Below are positions 53,725 to 62,615 of a stretch of DNA of 64,000 bases, piece by piece. This DNA comes from Blautia sp. Marseille-P3087 (GTDB lineage: Bacteria > Bacillota > Clostridia > Lachnospirales > Lachnospiraceae). Under the pieces are notes generated by a model. That model was given only the letters and a program-made list of their open reading frames with translations. It was not told where the DNA came from and ran no database searches. The stretch spans positions 62,001 through 126,000 of the forward strand of contig NZ_LT635539.1 in the NCBI RefSeq assembly GCF_900120195.1, given 5' to 3'. The stretch's first letter is position 1; each line of letters starts with the position of its first letter. The translations under genes were made by a program, and so were the position numbers.

Positions 53725-55070
53725 TACGGACGGACTCCATCCTGAAAGCACTGGATATAGATACAGACAGATATCCGGTGCTTTCGGTCGTTGGTGGAGG
53801 AGGGAAGACAAGCCTGATTTTCCGGATAATGGAAGAGCTGACGGCCGTGGGCAAAAAGGTGCTTATAACCACAACTACACACATGGCATATGAGCCGGAT
53901 CGGCCGTTTGCTGAAGATGGAGATATGATAAGTATAAAGCAGAATCTGGAAGAATGCGGATATACGATTGTTGCTTCATTGGACAGAGAAAAACGTAAGA
54001 TCGGTGCACTGTCAGAAGAAAAGCTGAAAGAAATTAAAGTTTTGGCGGATGTGATGCTGATCGAAGCAGATGGTGCAAAAAGATATCCGTTGAAAGTACC
54101 GGCAAGCTGGGAACCTGTTATCTGGGGACAGACAGATCTGGTGATTGCGGTGGCCGGACTTGATGCGGTTGGTGAACCAATATGTAAAGTCTGCCACAGA
54201 TCGAATCGTGTTGCTGATTTTCTTGGAAAAGAGACAGAAGAGAAGCTTACAGAAGAAGATATTGTAAGGATTGTGTTATCCACAGAAGCTCTCCGAAAAT
54301 GCGTGGATGGACGAGAATACCGTGTACTGCTGAATAAAGCAGATATCCCGGGGAAATCTCAGGTAGCAGAGAGTATTGCTGACAGGCTGGAAGAACAGGG
54401 TATCCATGCAGCCTGGGGAAGCCTGAGAGAGAAAGAATATCATATCTGCGGTAAGTCTGAAACAGAGCGTAAGAGAGCAGCTCAGATGCCATCTAAGAGA
54501 GTTAAATTGGCACTTATTATGTTGGCAGCTGGAAACAGCCGACGCTTCGGTTCTAATAAACTGATGTATGAGGTTGACGGAGTGCCCATGTATCAGCGTA
54601 CTTTAAGACTGCTTCAGAAAGCAGCAGAAAGAATACCGGACAGCCGGATCGTGGTGGTAACACAGCCGCAGTATTCGGAGATTATAGATGTAGTAAAAGA
54701 GACTGGCGCAGAAGTTCTGTTTAATCCAAAGCCGGAAAGAGGAATTGCCTCATCTATGCAGATCGGACTGGAAATCGCAAAAGATGCGGATGCATGTTTC
54801 TTTACGGTATCCGATCAGCCATGGCTTACGGCGGAAACAATCATTGCACTTTATGACGCGTTTCAGAGCGAAAACAAGGGAATGGCATGCACCCGACATG
54901 GTGAAAAAACAGGAAATCCATGTATTTTTTCTAAGAAATATTATAGAAAACTGATGGAAATTACCGGTGATAAAGGAGGCAAACAGATCATAAAAAGATA
55001 TCCTGAAGATGTGACATATCTTAAAATAAGCGATGAGAGGGAACAGCAGGATGTAGATGTACCGTTGTGA
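53721..55070 (+). CDS. YqeC-MocA fusion: selenium cofactor protein plus Mo-cofactor cytidylyltransferase
   Basis: 449 residues. Residues 1-255 are YqeC, with P-loop VVGGGGKTS (24-31) and ITTTTHMAYEPD. From V261 a MocA-type NTP transferase begins, LALIMLAAGNSRRFGSNKL, with the nucleotide loop at 268-280, then FTVSDQPWLTAETI and GNPCIFSKKYY. In E. coli yqeC and mocA (ygfJ) are separate neighbours. The fusion joins cofactor cytidylation to the selenium maturation step. Last gene of the operon, followed by a bidirectional terminator. Confidence 0.9.
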   Translation: MIRTDSILKALDIDTDRYPVLSVVGGGGKTSLIFRIMEELTAVGKKVLITTTTHMAYEPDRPFAEDGDMISIKQNLEECGYTIVASLDREKRKIGALSEEKLKEIKVLADVMLIEADGAKRYPLKVPASWEPVIWGQTDLVIAVAGLDAVGEPICKVCHRSNRVADFLGKETEEKLTEEDIVRIVLSTEALRKCVDGREYRVLLNKADIPGKSQVAESIADRLEEQGIHAAWGSLREKEYHICGKSETERKRAAQMPSKRVKLALIMLAAGNSRRFGSNKLMYEVDGVPMYQRTLRLLQKAAERIPDSRIVVVTQPQYSEIIDVVKETGAEVLFNPKPERGIASSMQIGLEIAKDADACFFTVSDQPWLTAETIIALYDAFQSENKGMACTRHGEKTGNPCIFSKKYYRKLMEITGDKGGKQIIKRYPEDVTYLKISDEREQQDVDVPL

Positions 55071-55133
55071 TCTCGTTTGACAGGAATGCTGCGACAGTGG
55101 GTTAGTGGTGCAGAATAAAAGATGACCATGCAA

Positions 55134-55187
55134 AAAAAGGAATAGAGTATGTTCCAAGAATTCTGGATACATACTTTATTCCTTTTT
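55134..55187. terminator. Bidirectional terminator, hydroxylase operon / BMC genes
   Basis: AAAAAGGAATAGAGTATGT pairs with ACATACTTTATTCCTTTTT (one mismatch) around a 16-base loop; A and T runs on both sides. Confidence 0.88.
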
Positions 55188-55225
55188 AAATAATCGTGTA
55201 TCATAATTAAAAAATATCAGTAGTA

Positions 55226-55537
55226 TTATTTCTTTGTATTAGTTTTCTTCATAAATCCGTGTTTCTGTGCGTCTTCTTCAGCAAGACGAACTGTTTCTTC
55301 AGAAGGATTGGAAATCACTGCCGCGAAGCAGACATCACACGGAGGGTTTTCTTTGACTGCCTGTACGGCTGCAGTAACTGCAGAAACATCACCTGTCACA
55401 AAAACTGTTTCATGTCCGCCACATTTGCCGTTTCGTGTAAGAAAAGACACATCGGCTGTTTTCAGCATCTGGTCGGTTACGATGATAGAGTTGCTGCTTC
55501 CGACCACTTCTACTAATCCAAATGCTCCATATCTCAT
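55226..55537 (-). CDS. BMC-domain microcompartment shell protein (hexamer type, cysteine at pore)
   Basis: 103 residues, one BMC domain. MRYGAFGLVEVVGSSNSIIVTDQML is the first strand and helix; VFVTGDVSAVTAAVQAVKE aligns with the canonical xVxGDVxAVxxAV segment. The pore loop, normally KIGSG, reads NGKCGGH here, which puts a cysteine at the pore and six of them around a hexamer. Pore cysteines in some shell proteins hold an Fe-S cluster. Second gene of a two-gene reverse operon, 45 bases after the other shell gene. Confidence 0.9.
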   Translation of the reverse strand: MRYGAFGLVEVVGSSNSIIVTDQMLKTADVSFLTRNGKCGGHETVFVTGDVSAVTAAVQAVKENPPCDVCFAAVISNPSEETVRLAEEDAQKHGFMKKTNTKK

Positions 55538-55582
55538 TGTATAATCCTCGCTTTAAGTATGTATTCGTATTTTGATTCGGTA

Positions 55583-55882
55583 TTACTTGTTTGCAGTCAT
55601 GTACATAGCCGGTTCTGTGTCGTGTGCCGGGGATGCGATCACTGTATGAGAAACTACTTTTGCAATTGGCTCTGCGGTGCGGATGGCAGCTTCCATAGCT
55701 GCTGTTACATCAGAAACGGAACCACGCATTTTAACACATGCACCTGCACCAAGACGGTTACGTTCGATGTTTTGGATTCTTACATTTGCTGCTTTGGAAG
55801 CAGCGTCAAGTGCTACGAAGCAGGCAGCAAAACTGTCAAGTTCAAAAATCCCCACTGCCATACCATTATAATTTTCAGCCAT
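55583..55882 (-). CDS. BMC-domain microcompartment shell protein (canonical hexamer type)
   Basis: 99 residues, single BMC domain of EutM/PduA type. MAVGIFELDSFAACFVALDAASKAANV, pore loop RLGAGA, then VKMRGSVSDVTAAMEAAIRTAE and VVSHTVIASP. It would form the facets of a protein shell. Only two shell genes are here; no BMC-T trimer, no BMC-P pentamer (EutN type) and no aldehyde or alcohol dehydrogenase lies nearby. They must complete a shell encoded elsewhere or act on their own. Confidence 0.92.
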   Translation of the reverse strand: MAENYNGMAVGIFELDSFAACFVALDAASKAANVRIQNIERNRLGAGACVKMRGSVSDVTAAMEAAIRTAEPIAKVVSHTVIASPAHDTEPAMYMTANK

Positions 55883-56186
55883 AATACCTCCATCTATTCA
55901 CTCTGGAATATAAAAATCATTCTAAACTAAATCTATTATATCGTTTTTGGATGTGAAAAACAAGAGATAATTATGTATTTTTGTGGATTTTAAATCATTT
56001 AAAATGTGGTTTTATGACAAAAAGAAATGAAAAAACAGTGGGATTATGTTGAAAACCAGGAGGGAAAGGAGAGATTTTAATGAGCACAGAAGAATAACTG
56101 GATACAAAAAGAGGAGCGTGCTATAATATACAGAATAAAATGAAATGTGATATATGGTAACATAACAAAGAGGGTGAGACTAAAAA
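55883..56186. other. Divergent intergenic region, BMC / MATE
   Basis: 304 bases. It contains the leftward BMC promoter and, for the MATE gene, an extended -10 GTGCTATAAT (TATAAT at 56122-56127) with a weak -35. Between them (about 55964-56090) the sequence is AT-rich and shows nothing else recognisable. Confidence 0.55.
55935..55963 (-). promoter_or_regulatory. Promoter for the BMC shell genes
   Basis: Reading leftward: TTGTTT (55963-55958), 17-base spacer, TATAAT (55940-55935). Confidence 0.65.
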
Positions 56187-57548
56187 ATGAAAGTCCATCA
56201 GACGGATTTTTCGAAAGGAAATGTTTACCGAAACATTATTGAAGTATCGCTTCCGATGACATTGGCGCAGCTTTTAAATCTGCTGTACAACATTGTTGAC
56301 CGTATGTATATAGGAAGGATTCCGGGAGCCGGTGCAACGGCACTGACCGGCGTGGGAATTTGCTTTCCGGTGATCACGATGATTACGGCATTTACATATC
56401 TGTTTGGAAATGGCGGCAGTCCGCTCTGTGCAATGGAACTGGGGCGTGGAAATCATGAAGAGGCGGAAAAATTAATGGGAAATACGTTTTCTATGCTTTT
56501 GATCTCTAGTATGATTCTGATGGCGGTAAGCTATTTATTTTATAAGCCAATCTTGTATGCATTTGGCGCAAGTGATGTGACATTTTCGTATGCGGGTGAT
56601 TATATAAAGATTTATCTGATTGGAACGCCGTTTGTCATGATTTCGCTGGGACTGAATCCGTTTATTAACTGTCAGGGATTCGGAAATATGGGAATGATGA
56701 CCGTACTGATCGGTGCAATTTTGAATATCATTCTGGACCCGTTATTTATATTCGGAATGCATATGGGTGTGAAAGGAGCTGCACTTGCAACGATTCTTTC
56801 GCAGATATGTTCCGGAATCTGGGTATTAAGATTTCTGACAGGAAAGAGAGTGACGCTTCGGCTGAACCGGGCGACTATGAAAGTTGAATGGAAGCGTGTA
56901 AAAGATATCATGGCGCTTGGAGTTTCCGGATTTATGATGCAGTTTACAAATGGACTGGTACAGATTTTCTGTAATTCAACGCTCCATATGTATGGCGGAG
57001 ATATTTATGTAGGTGTTATGACGGTATTGAATTCCGTGCGTGATATTGCGACGATGATGGTACATGGTCTGACAAATGGTGCATCACCGGTTATGAGTTT
57101 TAATTACGGAGAAAAAGCTTTTGGAAAGGTAAAACAGGCAATCAAATTTGTAACGGTCGTATGTTTTACTTATGCATTGTTTGTGTGGGGAATCATAAAG
57201 ATTGCACCGGGATTTTTTATCAGATTGTTTAACAGTGATCCGGTACTTCTGGAAAAAGGAGTACCTGCGCTGCACATTTATTTCTTTGGATTTTGTTTTA
57301 TGGCATTGCAGTTTACCGGGCAGGCTGTATTTGTAGCACTTGGAAAGGCAAAAAGAGCAACATTTTTTTCGATTTTCCGAAAGGTGATCATTGTGGTGCC
57401 TTTGACAATATTGTTGCCGAAGGTTAATGGATTTGGTGTAGATGGTGTGTTCTGGGCAGAACCAATCTCAAATCTGGTTGGCGGATGCGCCTGCTTTTTT
57501 ACCATGCTTTTGACGATTTTGCCGGAATTGAGAGAAGAGAAAAAGTAA
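56187..57548 (+). CDS. MATE-family efflux transporter
   Basis: 453 residues with twelve membrane spans in two six-helix halves. Family features: VSLPMTLAQLLNLLYNIVDRMYIGRIPGAGATALTGVG at the start, INCQGFGNMGMMTVLIGAILNIILDPLFIF, and NGASPVMSFNYGEKAFGKVKQ in the second half. Drug/sodium or proton antiporter; substrate unknown. It lies between the shell genes and the yge-like operon, convergent with the latter. Confidence 0.93.
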   Translation: MKVHQTDFSKGNVYRNIIEVSLPMTLAQLLNLLYNIVDRMYIGRIPGAGATALTGVGICFPVITMITAFTYLFGNGGSPLCAMELGRGNHEEAEKLMGNTFSMLLISSMILMAVSYLFYKPILYAFGASDVTFSYAGDYIKIYLIGTPFVMISLGLNPFINCQGFGNMGMMTVLIGAILNIILDPLFIFGMHMGVKGAALATILSQICSGIWVLRFLTGKRVTLRLNRATMKVEWKRVKDIMALGVSGFMMQFTNGLVQIFCNSTLHMYGGDIYVGVMTVLNSVRDIATMMVHGLTNGASPVMSFNYGEKAFGKVKQAIKFVTVVCFTYALFVWGIIKIAPGFFIRLFNSDPVLLEKGVPALHIYFFGFCFMALQFTGQAVFVALGKAKRATFFSIFRKVIIVVPLTILLPKVNGFGVDGVFWAEPISNLVGGCACFFTMLLTILPELREEKK

Positions 57549-57563
57549 GAGAATGTGTATTAT

Positions 57564-57608
57564 AAAAGGAGTATAACCCGATCAGATGAACGGAATTATA
57601 CTCCTTTT
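57564..57608. terminator. Bidirectional terminator, MATE / arcC
   Basis: AAAAGGAGTATAA pairs perfectly with TTATACTCCTTTT. Confidence 0.9.
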
Positions 57609-57622
57609 GTCATTTGCATATA

Positions 57623-58567
57623 TTACATATGGATACGGGTCCCTGTTTTGCCGAGGATTCCGTCTTTTGCTTTTTCGAGAAGCGTGATCATGGCAGTGCG
57701 TTCAGCATCGGATGCTGCAAAGTCCATAGCTGCCTGTACTTTAGGAAGCATGGAGCCGGGAGCAAACTGTCCCTCATCCACATATTTCTGTGCTTCTGCG
57801 ACAGTCATTTCGTCCAGCCATTTCTCGTTTTCTTTGCCGAAGTTGACAGCAACTTTTTCGACAGCGGTAAGGATGATCAGCATATCTGCATCCAGCTCTT
57901 TTGCAAGCAGACAGCTGGCAAAATCCTTATCAATTACGGCAGAAGCACCTTTCAGGTGATCACCCTGCAGCGTGACAGGGATTCCGCCACCGCCGCAGCA
58001 GATGACGATTTTGTTTGCATCTACAAGGCTGTTGATGGCATCCTGTTCAACAATCTCGACTGGCTTTGGAGATGCGACAACACGGCGGTAGCCGCGGCCG
58101 GCATCTTCTTTCATGATATAGCCGTATGCTGTTTCTGCATGTTCAGCCTGTTCTTTTGTCATAAAATGCCCAATTGGTTTGCTGGGATTCTGAAAAGCAG
58201 GGTCATTTGCATCTACACGTACCTGTGTCACAACGGTAACGACCGGAGTGCGCATGAATCCACGTTTGCGGAGTTCTTCGCGAAGTGCATTCTGCAGATC
58301 ATAGCCGATGTATGCCTGACTCATAGCAACACAGACGGAGAGAGGTGTATTCGGCTGATTTTTATCTTCTCTGGAAAGCGCTGCCATTGCATTGTTGATC
58401 ATGCCGACCTGCGGACCGTTGCCATGTACGACAACGACCTGATGACCTTCTTCTATCAGATCGCACAGAGCGCGGGCGGTAGTTTTGACCGCCTGCATCT
58501 GCTCCGGAAGTGTATTGCCCAGTGCATTTCCCCCAAGGGCGATAACGATTCGTTTTCTTTTATACAT
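57623..58567 (-). CDS. arcC: Carbamate kinase
   Basis: 314 residues from ATG 58567 (AAGGG eight bases upstream). Amino-acid-kinase fold: VIALGGNALGN, VVVVHGNGPQVGMINNA, PTRVSV-like PLSVCVAMSQAYIGYDLQ, VVASPKPVEIVE and VICCGGGGIPV. Converts carbamoyl phosphate and ADP to ATP, CO2 and ammonia. Last gene of ygeX-ygeY-ygeW-arcC; equals yqeA in the E. coli purine locus and is the energy-conserving step. Confidence 0.95.
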   Translation of the reverse strand: MYKRKRIVIALGGNALGNTLPEQMQAVKTTARALCDLIEEGHQVVVVHGNGPQVGMINNAMAALSREDKNQPNTPLSVCVAMSQAYIGYDLQNALREELRKRGFMRTPVVTVVTQVRVDANDPAFQNPSKPIGHFMTKEQAEHAETAYGYIMKEDAGRGYRRVVASPKPVEIVEQDAINSLVDANKIVICCGGGGIPVTLQGDHLKGASAVIDKDFASCLLAKELDADMLIILTAVEKVAVNFGKENEKWLDEMTVAEAQKYVDEGQFAPGSMLPKVQAAMDFAASDAERTAMITLLEKAKDGILGKTGTRIHM

Positions 58568-58590
58568 TGTAAAAACCCTTATCAAAAAGA

Positions 58591-59784
58591 TTATTCGAAA
58601 ATTCTAGGTGCAGCTTTTACTTCCAGCTTTTTCAGGATATCCTGTGGATTTTCGAATTTAGCCAGAAGGATCATAGCTGCGATGATGTATGGTTTGAAGC
58701 TTGCTTCTTTGTAAAGCGGGATTCTGTAACGGTCAAATACGGATCCGTCAACTTCACCTGTCTCACAGCTTACACCTGTGATGTCTGCCGGCAGGCAGTG
58801 GAGATACAGAGCTTTACCGTCTTTTGTTGTCTTCATAAGTTCTTCTGTGCATGCCCAGTCTTTATGCTCTGCGTTCTGAGCAAGAAGTTCTTTTTCGAGT
58901 TTGTCGATTCCGTCGAAATCACCTTCAGCGTACAGATTTGTACGTTTTTCCATAGCTGCGAATGGAGCCCAGCTCTTTGGATATACGATATCAGCATCTT
59001 TGAATGCTTCTTCCATACTGTTTGTCTTTGTGAAGGAACCGCCGGTAGTAGCAGCGTTTTTCTTTGCGATTTCTTCAACTTCCGGCATTACGTCATATCC
59101 TTCCGGATGAGCAAGAACAACGTCCATACCGAAACGTGTCATCAGACCGATCACACCCTGCGGAACGGAGAGTGGTTTACCGTAGGATGGGGAGTAAGCC
59201 CATGTCATGGCAAGTTTTTTGCCTTTGAGGTTCTCAACACCGCCGAATTCATGAATGATGTGAAGCATATCTGCCATACACTGTGTCGGATGGTCAACGT
59301 CGCACTGAAGGTTTACGAGAGTCGGTCTCTGTTCAAGGATTCCGTCGTTGTTTCCTTCGGTTACTGCATCCATAAATTCTTTCTGGTATGTGTGGCCTTT
59401 GCCGATGTACATGTCATCACGGATACCGATTACATCAGCCATGAAGGATACCATATTTGCTGTTTCACGTACGGTTTCGCCATGTGCGATCTGGGATTTT
59501 TTCTCATCAAGATCCTGCACTTCCAGACCAAGAAGGTTACATGCAGAAGCGAAAGAAAAACGTGTACGTGTGGAGTTATCACGGAAAATAGAAATTCCGA
59601 GACCGCTTTCGAATACTTTTGTGGAGATGTTGTGTTCTCTCATGAAACGGAGAGCATCAGCAACGGTGAAGACCGCTTCCAGTTCGTCGTCTGTTTTGTC
59701 CCAGGTCCAGAAGAAGTCGTTGTTGTACATTTCTTTGAAGTTGAGTTTGTTGAGCTTGTCGATGTAATCCTGTAAAGTTTTCAT
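58591..59784 (-). CDS. ygeW: Knotted carbamoyltransferase YgeW
   Basis: 397 residues. Carbamoyl-phosphate motif STRTR (residues 71-75, FRDNSTRTRFSFAS), then DVDHPTQCMADMLH and the second-domain LHCLPAD. Length and the N-terminal NNDFFWTWDKTDDEL match YgeW rather than ornithine or aspartate carbamoyltransferases. In the purine locus it is thought to split a carbamoylated intermediate (such as carbamoyl-diaminopropionate) to carbamoyl phosphate for ArcC. 31 bases after ygeY. Confidence 0.94.
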   Translation of the reverse strand: MKTLQDYIDKLNKLNFKEMYNNDFFWTWDKTDDELEAVFTVADALRFMREHNISTKVFESGLGISIFRDNSTRTRFSFASACNLLGLEVQDLDEKKSQIAHGETVRETANMVSFMADVIGIRDDMYIGKGHTYQKEFMDAVTEGNNDGILEQRPTLVNLQCDVDHPTQCMADMLHIIHEFGGVENLKGKKLAMTWAYSPSYGKPLSVPQGVIGLMTRFGMDVVLAHPEGYDVMPEVEEIAKKNAATTGGSFTKTNSMEEAFKDADIVYPKSWAPFAAMEKRTNLYAEGDFDGIDKLEKELLAQNAEHKDWACTEELMKTTKDGKALYLHCLPADITGVSCETGEVDGSVFDRYRIPLYKEASFKPYIIAAMILLAKFENPQDILKKLEVKAAPRIFE

Positions 59785-59815
59785 GTTTTCTCCTTTTTGT
59801 GTAGATGGTTGAGTT

Positions 59816-61126
59816 TTATTTGCAGTAAGAAGTTGGCAGTGCTGCGTATACAGCGGCGCATCTTACGAGGTCTACTTTCCATGTTTTTTCGTTCGGTGCA
59901 TGTGCCTGTGCTTCAGCACCAGGTCCGAATCCGATGCATGGGATTCCGTTACGTCCCATGATGGATACGCCGTTAGTGGAGAAGGTCCATTTGTCGGTCA
60001 GCGGGCGTGCTTTTCTCATTGCTTCTGTTTCAGCGTTTCCGAGACGTGTTTCTCCGTAAAGGTGTTTGTAAGCGTCTTCGAATGCTTTTGTTACTTTGTG
60101 GTCTTTCGGAATTGCCCATGTCGGGAAGTAGCATTCAATCTCATATTTGCATCCTGTGTAGGACGGGCGGTCGTAGTTATACATGGAAACAACTACATCA
60201 TCACCGTATTTCTTAACGCTTGGAAGTGCGCGAATCTCATCCAGGCAGCTTTCCCATGTCTCACCGAATGTCATTCGACGGTCAAGTGATACTGCGCAGG
60301 AGTCGGCAACAGCACAGCGGCTTGGAGAGGTATAGAAAATCTGGGATACTGTTACTGTACCGCGTCCGAGAAAACGTGCCTCTTCCCAGTCTGGATTGTA
60401 TTTCGGGTTGAGCATTTTTACGAGACCCTTGATTTCCGTCTCGTCTGCATCATCGTTTTCGTTGAGGGAACGTACGTCCTGAAGGATGTCGGCCATTTTG
60501 TAGATGGCATTGTCACCACGCTCCGGTGCGGAACCATGGCAAGAAACACCTTTGACATCAACACGGATCTCCATACGTCCACGCTGTCCTCTGTAGATAC
60601 CGCCATCTGTCGGTTCTGTGGAAACAACGAATTCAGGACGGATTTTGTCCTCATTGATGATGTACTGCCAGCAGAGACCATCGCAGTCTTCTTCCTGAAC
60701 AGTTCCGACAACCATGATCTTGTATCCCTCCGGGATCAGATTCATGTCTTTCATGATCTTTGCACCGTATACAGCAGATACGAGACCACCGCACTGGTCA
60801 GACACGCCACGGCCGCCGATTTCTTCGTCTGTTTCATATCCTTCGTATGGATCAAAGTTCCAGTTTTCGATGTTACCGATACCAACGGTATCAATATGTG
60901 CATCGAATGCAAGAATCTTGTCACCATTACCCATATAGCCGATAACGTTACCCTGTGGATCGATGGTAACTTCATCGAAGTTCAGCTTTTTCATTTCTGC
61001 TTCGATGGTTTCGATATGTTTTCTCTCATCGCAGCTTTCACCCGGGTTTTTGACGATGGCTCTTAAGAATCTGGTCATATCATCCTGATAGTTCTGAGCC
61101 GCTTCTTTGATTTTTTCGTAATCCAT
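59816..61126 (-). CDS. ygeY: M20-family peptidase/deacylase YgeY
   Basis: 436 residues from ATG 61126 (GGGAGGA upstream). Di-zinc M20 ligands: [22 protein letters not shown], the catalytic [11 protein letters not shown] with [10 protein letters not shown] and the late [15 protein letters not shown] dimerisation lid domain lies in the middle. Probably cleaves an acyl or carbamoyl-peptide-like intermediate rather than true peptides. Central gene of the operon. Confidence 0.92.
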   Translation of the reverse strand: MDYEKIKEAAQNYQDDMTRFLRAIVKNPGESCDERKHIETIEAEMKKLNFDEVTIDPQGNVIGYMGNGDKILAFDAHIDTVGIGNIENWNFDPYEGYETDEEIGGRGVSDQCGGLVSAVYGAKIMKDMNLIPEGYKIMVVGTVQEEDCDGLCWQYIINEDKIRPEFVVSTEPTDGGIYRGQRGRMEIRVDVKGVSCHGSAPERGDNAIYKMADILQDVRSLNENDDADETEIKGLVKMLNPKYNPDWEEARFLGRGTVTVSQIFYTSPSRCAVADSCAVSLDRRMTFGETWESCLDEIRALPSVKKYGDDVVVSMYNYDRPSYTGCKYEIECYFPTWAIPKDHKVTKAFEDAYKHLYGETRLGNAETEAMRKARPLTDKWTFSTNGVSIMGRNGIPCIGFGPGAEAQAHAPNEKTWKVDLVRCAAVYAALPTSYCK

Positions 61127-61151
61127 TTTAGTTCCTCCCATATATAGTTGC

Positions 61152-62381
61152 TTATTTGCTTAAAGATTTATCGATTCCATAAAGTCCGTCCCAGACGATC
61201 TCACGATAACGTACCGGGTCGGTGTCGCCTTCTGTGGAGATAACGAGTACGTTTGAGCTTTCGTCAAGTTTCAGTGCTTCTTTCAGGTCTTTGGCATCTT
61301 CATCATGAAGCGCAGTGTAGCACAGACCAAGCGGAACAGAACCGGATTCGCCGGAAACAATGTGTGGATCACTACCGAGCGGGTTTGCATAGATTCTGGT
61401 TGCTTTGGCACTCATCCAGTCCGGGCAGGAGGCAAATACGGAAACATGGTTTCGAAGAATATCCCATCCGATCGTATTGGCTTCACCACATGCGAGACCG
61501 GCCATGATGGTTTCAAGATCACCACCGACATTTACGAGTTCGCCGGATTCTTTCATGGCGGAACGATACAGGCAGTCAGCAGCGCTTGCTTCGCAGACAA
61601 CCATAACCGGTGGATTTTCTTTGTATTTGTGAGCAAAATATCCGACAACAGCTCCGGCGAGGGAACCAACACCGGCCTGTACAAATACATGTGTCGGACG
61701 GTCAATACCGGCTTCTTTTAACTGCTGGTCAGCTTCCATGACCATGGTTCCGTATCCCTGCATGATCCAGGAAGGAATTTCTTCGTAGCCTTCCCATGCG
61801 GTATCCTGAACCATGACACCGTGTTCGGTCTTTGCGGCTTCAGCAGCGGCCATTCTTACGCAGTCATCATAATTGACTTCTTCAATTGTAACAGTAGCAC
61901 CTTCTTTGGCTATGTTGTCAAAACGCGTTTTGGTAGTGCCCTTCGGCATACGTACAACGGCTTTCTGTCCGAGACGGTTGGCTGCCCATGCAACACCGCG
62001 TCCGTGATTTCCGTCAGTTGCGGTAAAGAAAGTAGCCTGTCCGAATTCTTTTCTCAATGCTTCAGAAGAAAGGACTGCATATGGAAGTTCACTGATGTCT
62101 TTACCGACTTCTTTGGCTATGTAACGTCCCATTGCGTAGGAACCACCGAGAACCTTGAATGCGTTCAGTCCGAAACGGTAGGACTCATCTTTGCAATGGA
62201 TACTTTTTACACCAAGATAGGATGCCAGAGCGGCGAGATCCTGAAGCGGAGTAACGGTGTATTGTGGGAAACTTTTGTGAAATTCATTGGCTTTTTTCAC
62301 GTTTTCTTCAGACATTAATTCGAGATGTTTATCGTCTGACTTTGCAACGTGGTTGACGGTCCATTTTAAACCTTCTGTCAT
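61152..62381 (-). CDS. ygeX: 2,3-diaminopropionate ammonia-lyase
   Basis: 409 residues, fold-type II PLP enzyme. PLP lysine is K76 in [30 protein letters not shown] and the phosphate-binding [13 protein letters not shown] follow. Converts 2,3-diaminopropionate to pyruvate and two ammonia, feeding carbon from the opened purine to NifJ and acetate. First gene of the operon, with AAGGAGG eight bases before ATG. Confidence 0.95.
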   Translation of the reverse strand: MTEGLKWTVNHVAKSDDKHLELMSEENVKKANEFHKSFPQYTVTPLQDLAALASYLGVKSIHCKDESYRFGLNAFKVLGGSYAMGRYIAKEVGKDISELPYAVLSSEALRKEFGQATFFTATDGNHGRGVAWAANRLGQKAVVRMPKGTTKTRFDNIAKEGATVTIEEVNYDDCVRMAAAEAAKTEHGVMVQDTAWEGYEEIPSWIMQGYGTMVMEADQQLKEAGIDRPTHVFVQAGVGSLAGAVVGYFAHKYKENPPVMVVCEASAADCLYRSAMKESGELVNVGGDLETIMAGLACGEANTIGWDILRNHVSVFASCPDWMSAKATRIYANPLGSDPHIVSGESGSVPLGLCYTALHDEDAKDLKEALKLDESSNVLVISTEGDTDPVRYREIVWDGLYGIDKSLSK

Positions 62382-62443
62382 GAGAAAAAACCTCCTTAAA
62401 AAAATTCTTTTGAACTCATAATTTTTCTTTTCTAGCTGATTCT

Positions 62444-62471
62444 ATCATATCATAAATATATGATTTTGCAA
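62444..62471 (-). promoter_or_regulatory. Promoter for ygeX-ygeY-ygeW-arcC
   Basis: Reading leftward: TTGCAA (62471-62466), 16-base spacer, TATGAT (62449-62444). Leader about 55 bases. Confidence 0.55.
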
Positions 62472-62537
62472 TAGAAATCAAAAAAATTTTTAGGTTTTAA
62501 CAAAAAAAGTTAGCACACCAGAAAAAAGTTGCATTTA

Positions 62538-62566
62538 TTGAAAAGAGAGAGAGGATATGGTACAAT
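62538..62566 (+). promoter_or_regulatory. Promoter for DUF1015 gene
   Basis: TTGAAA (62538-62543), 17-base spacer, TACAAT (62561-62566); ATG at 62616 follows AAAAGGAG. Confidence 0.7.
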
Positions 62567-62615
62567 ATTTTTTAGATTGCTACACAACAGAAGAGACAAA
62601 AAGGAGATTAGAAAT

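Noticed and set aside
42843..55070. Selenocysteine (in-frame TGA) in the selenium-dependent enzymes
   Set aside because: All frames are open without internal TGA; this enzyme class uses a labile selenium ligand on Mo, not selenocysteine.
57614..58714. Forward ORF of 366 codons across arcC
   Set aside because: Antisense of carbamate kinase, rich in Phe/Cys/His, no family resemblance.
58798..59775. Forward ORF of 325 codons across ygeW
   Set aside because: Antisense shadow of the carbamoyltransferase.
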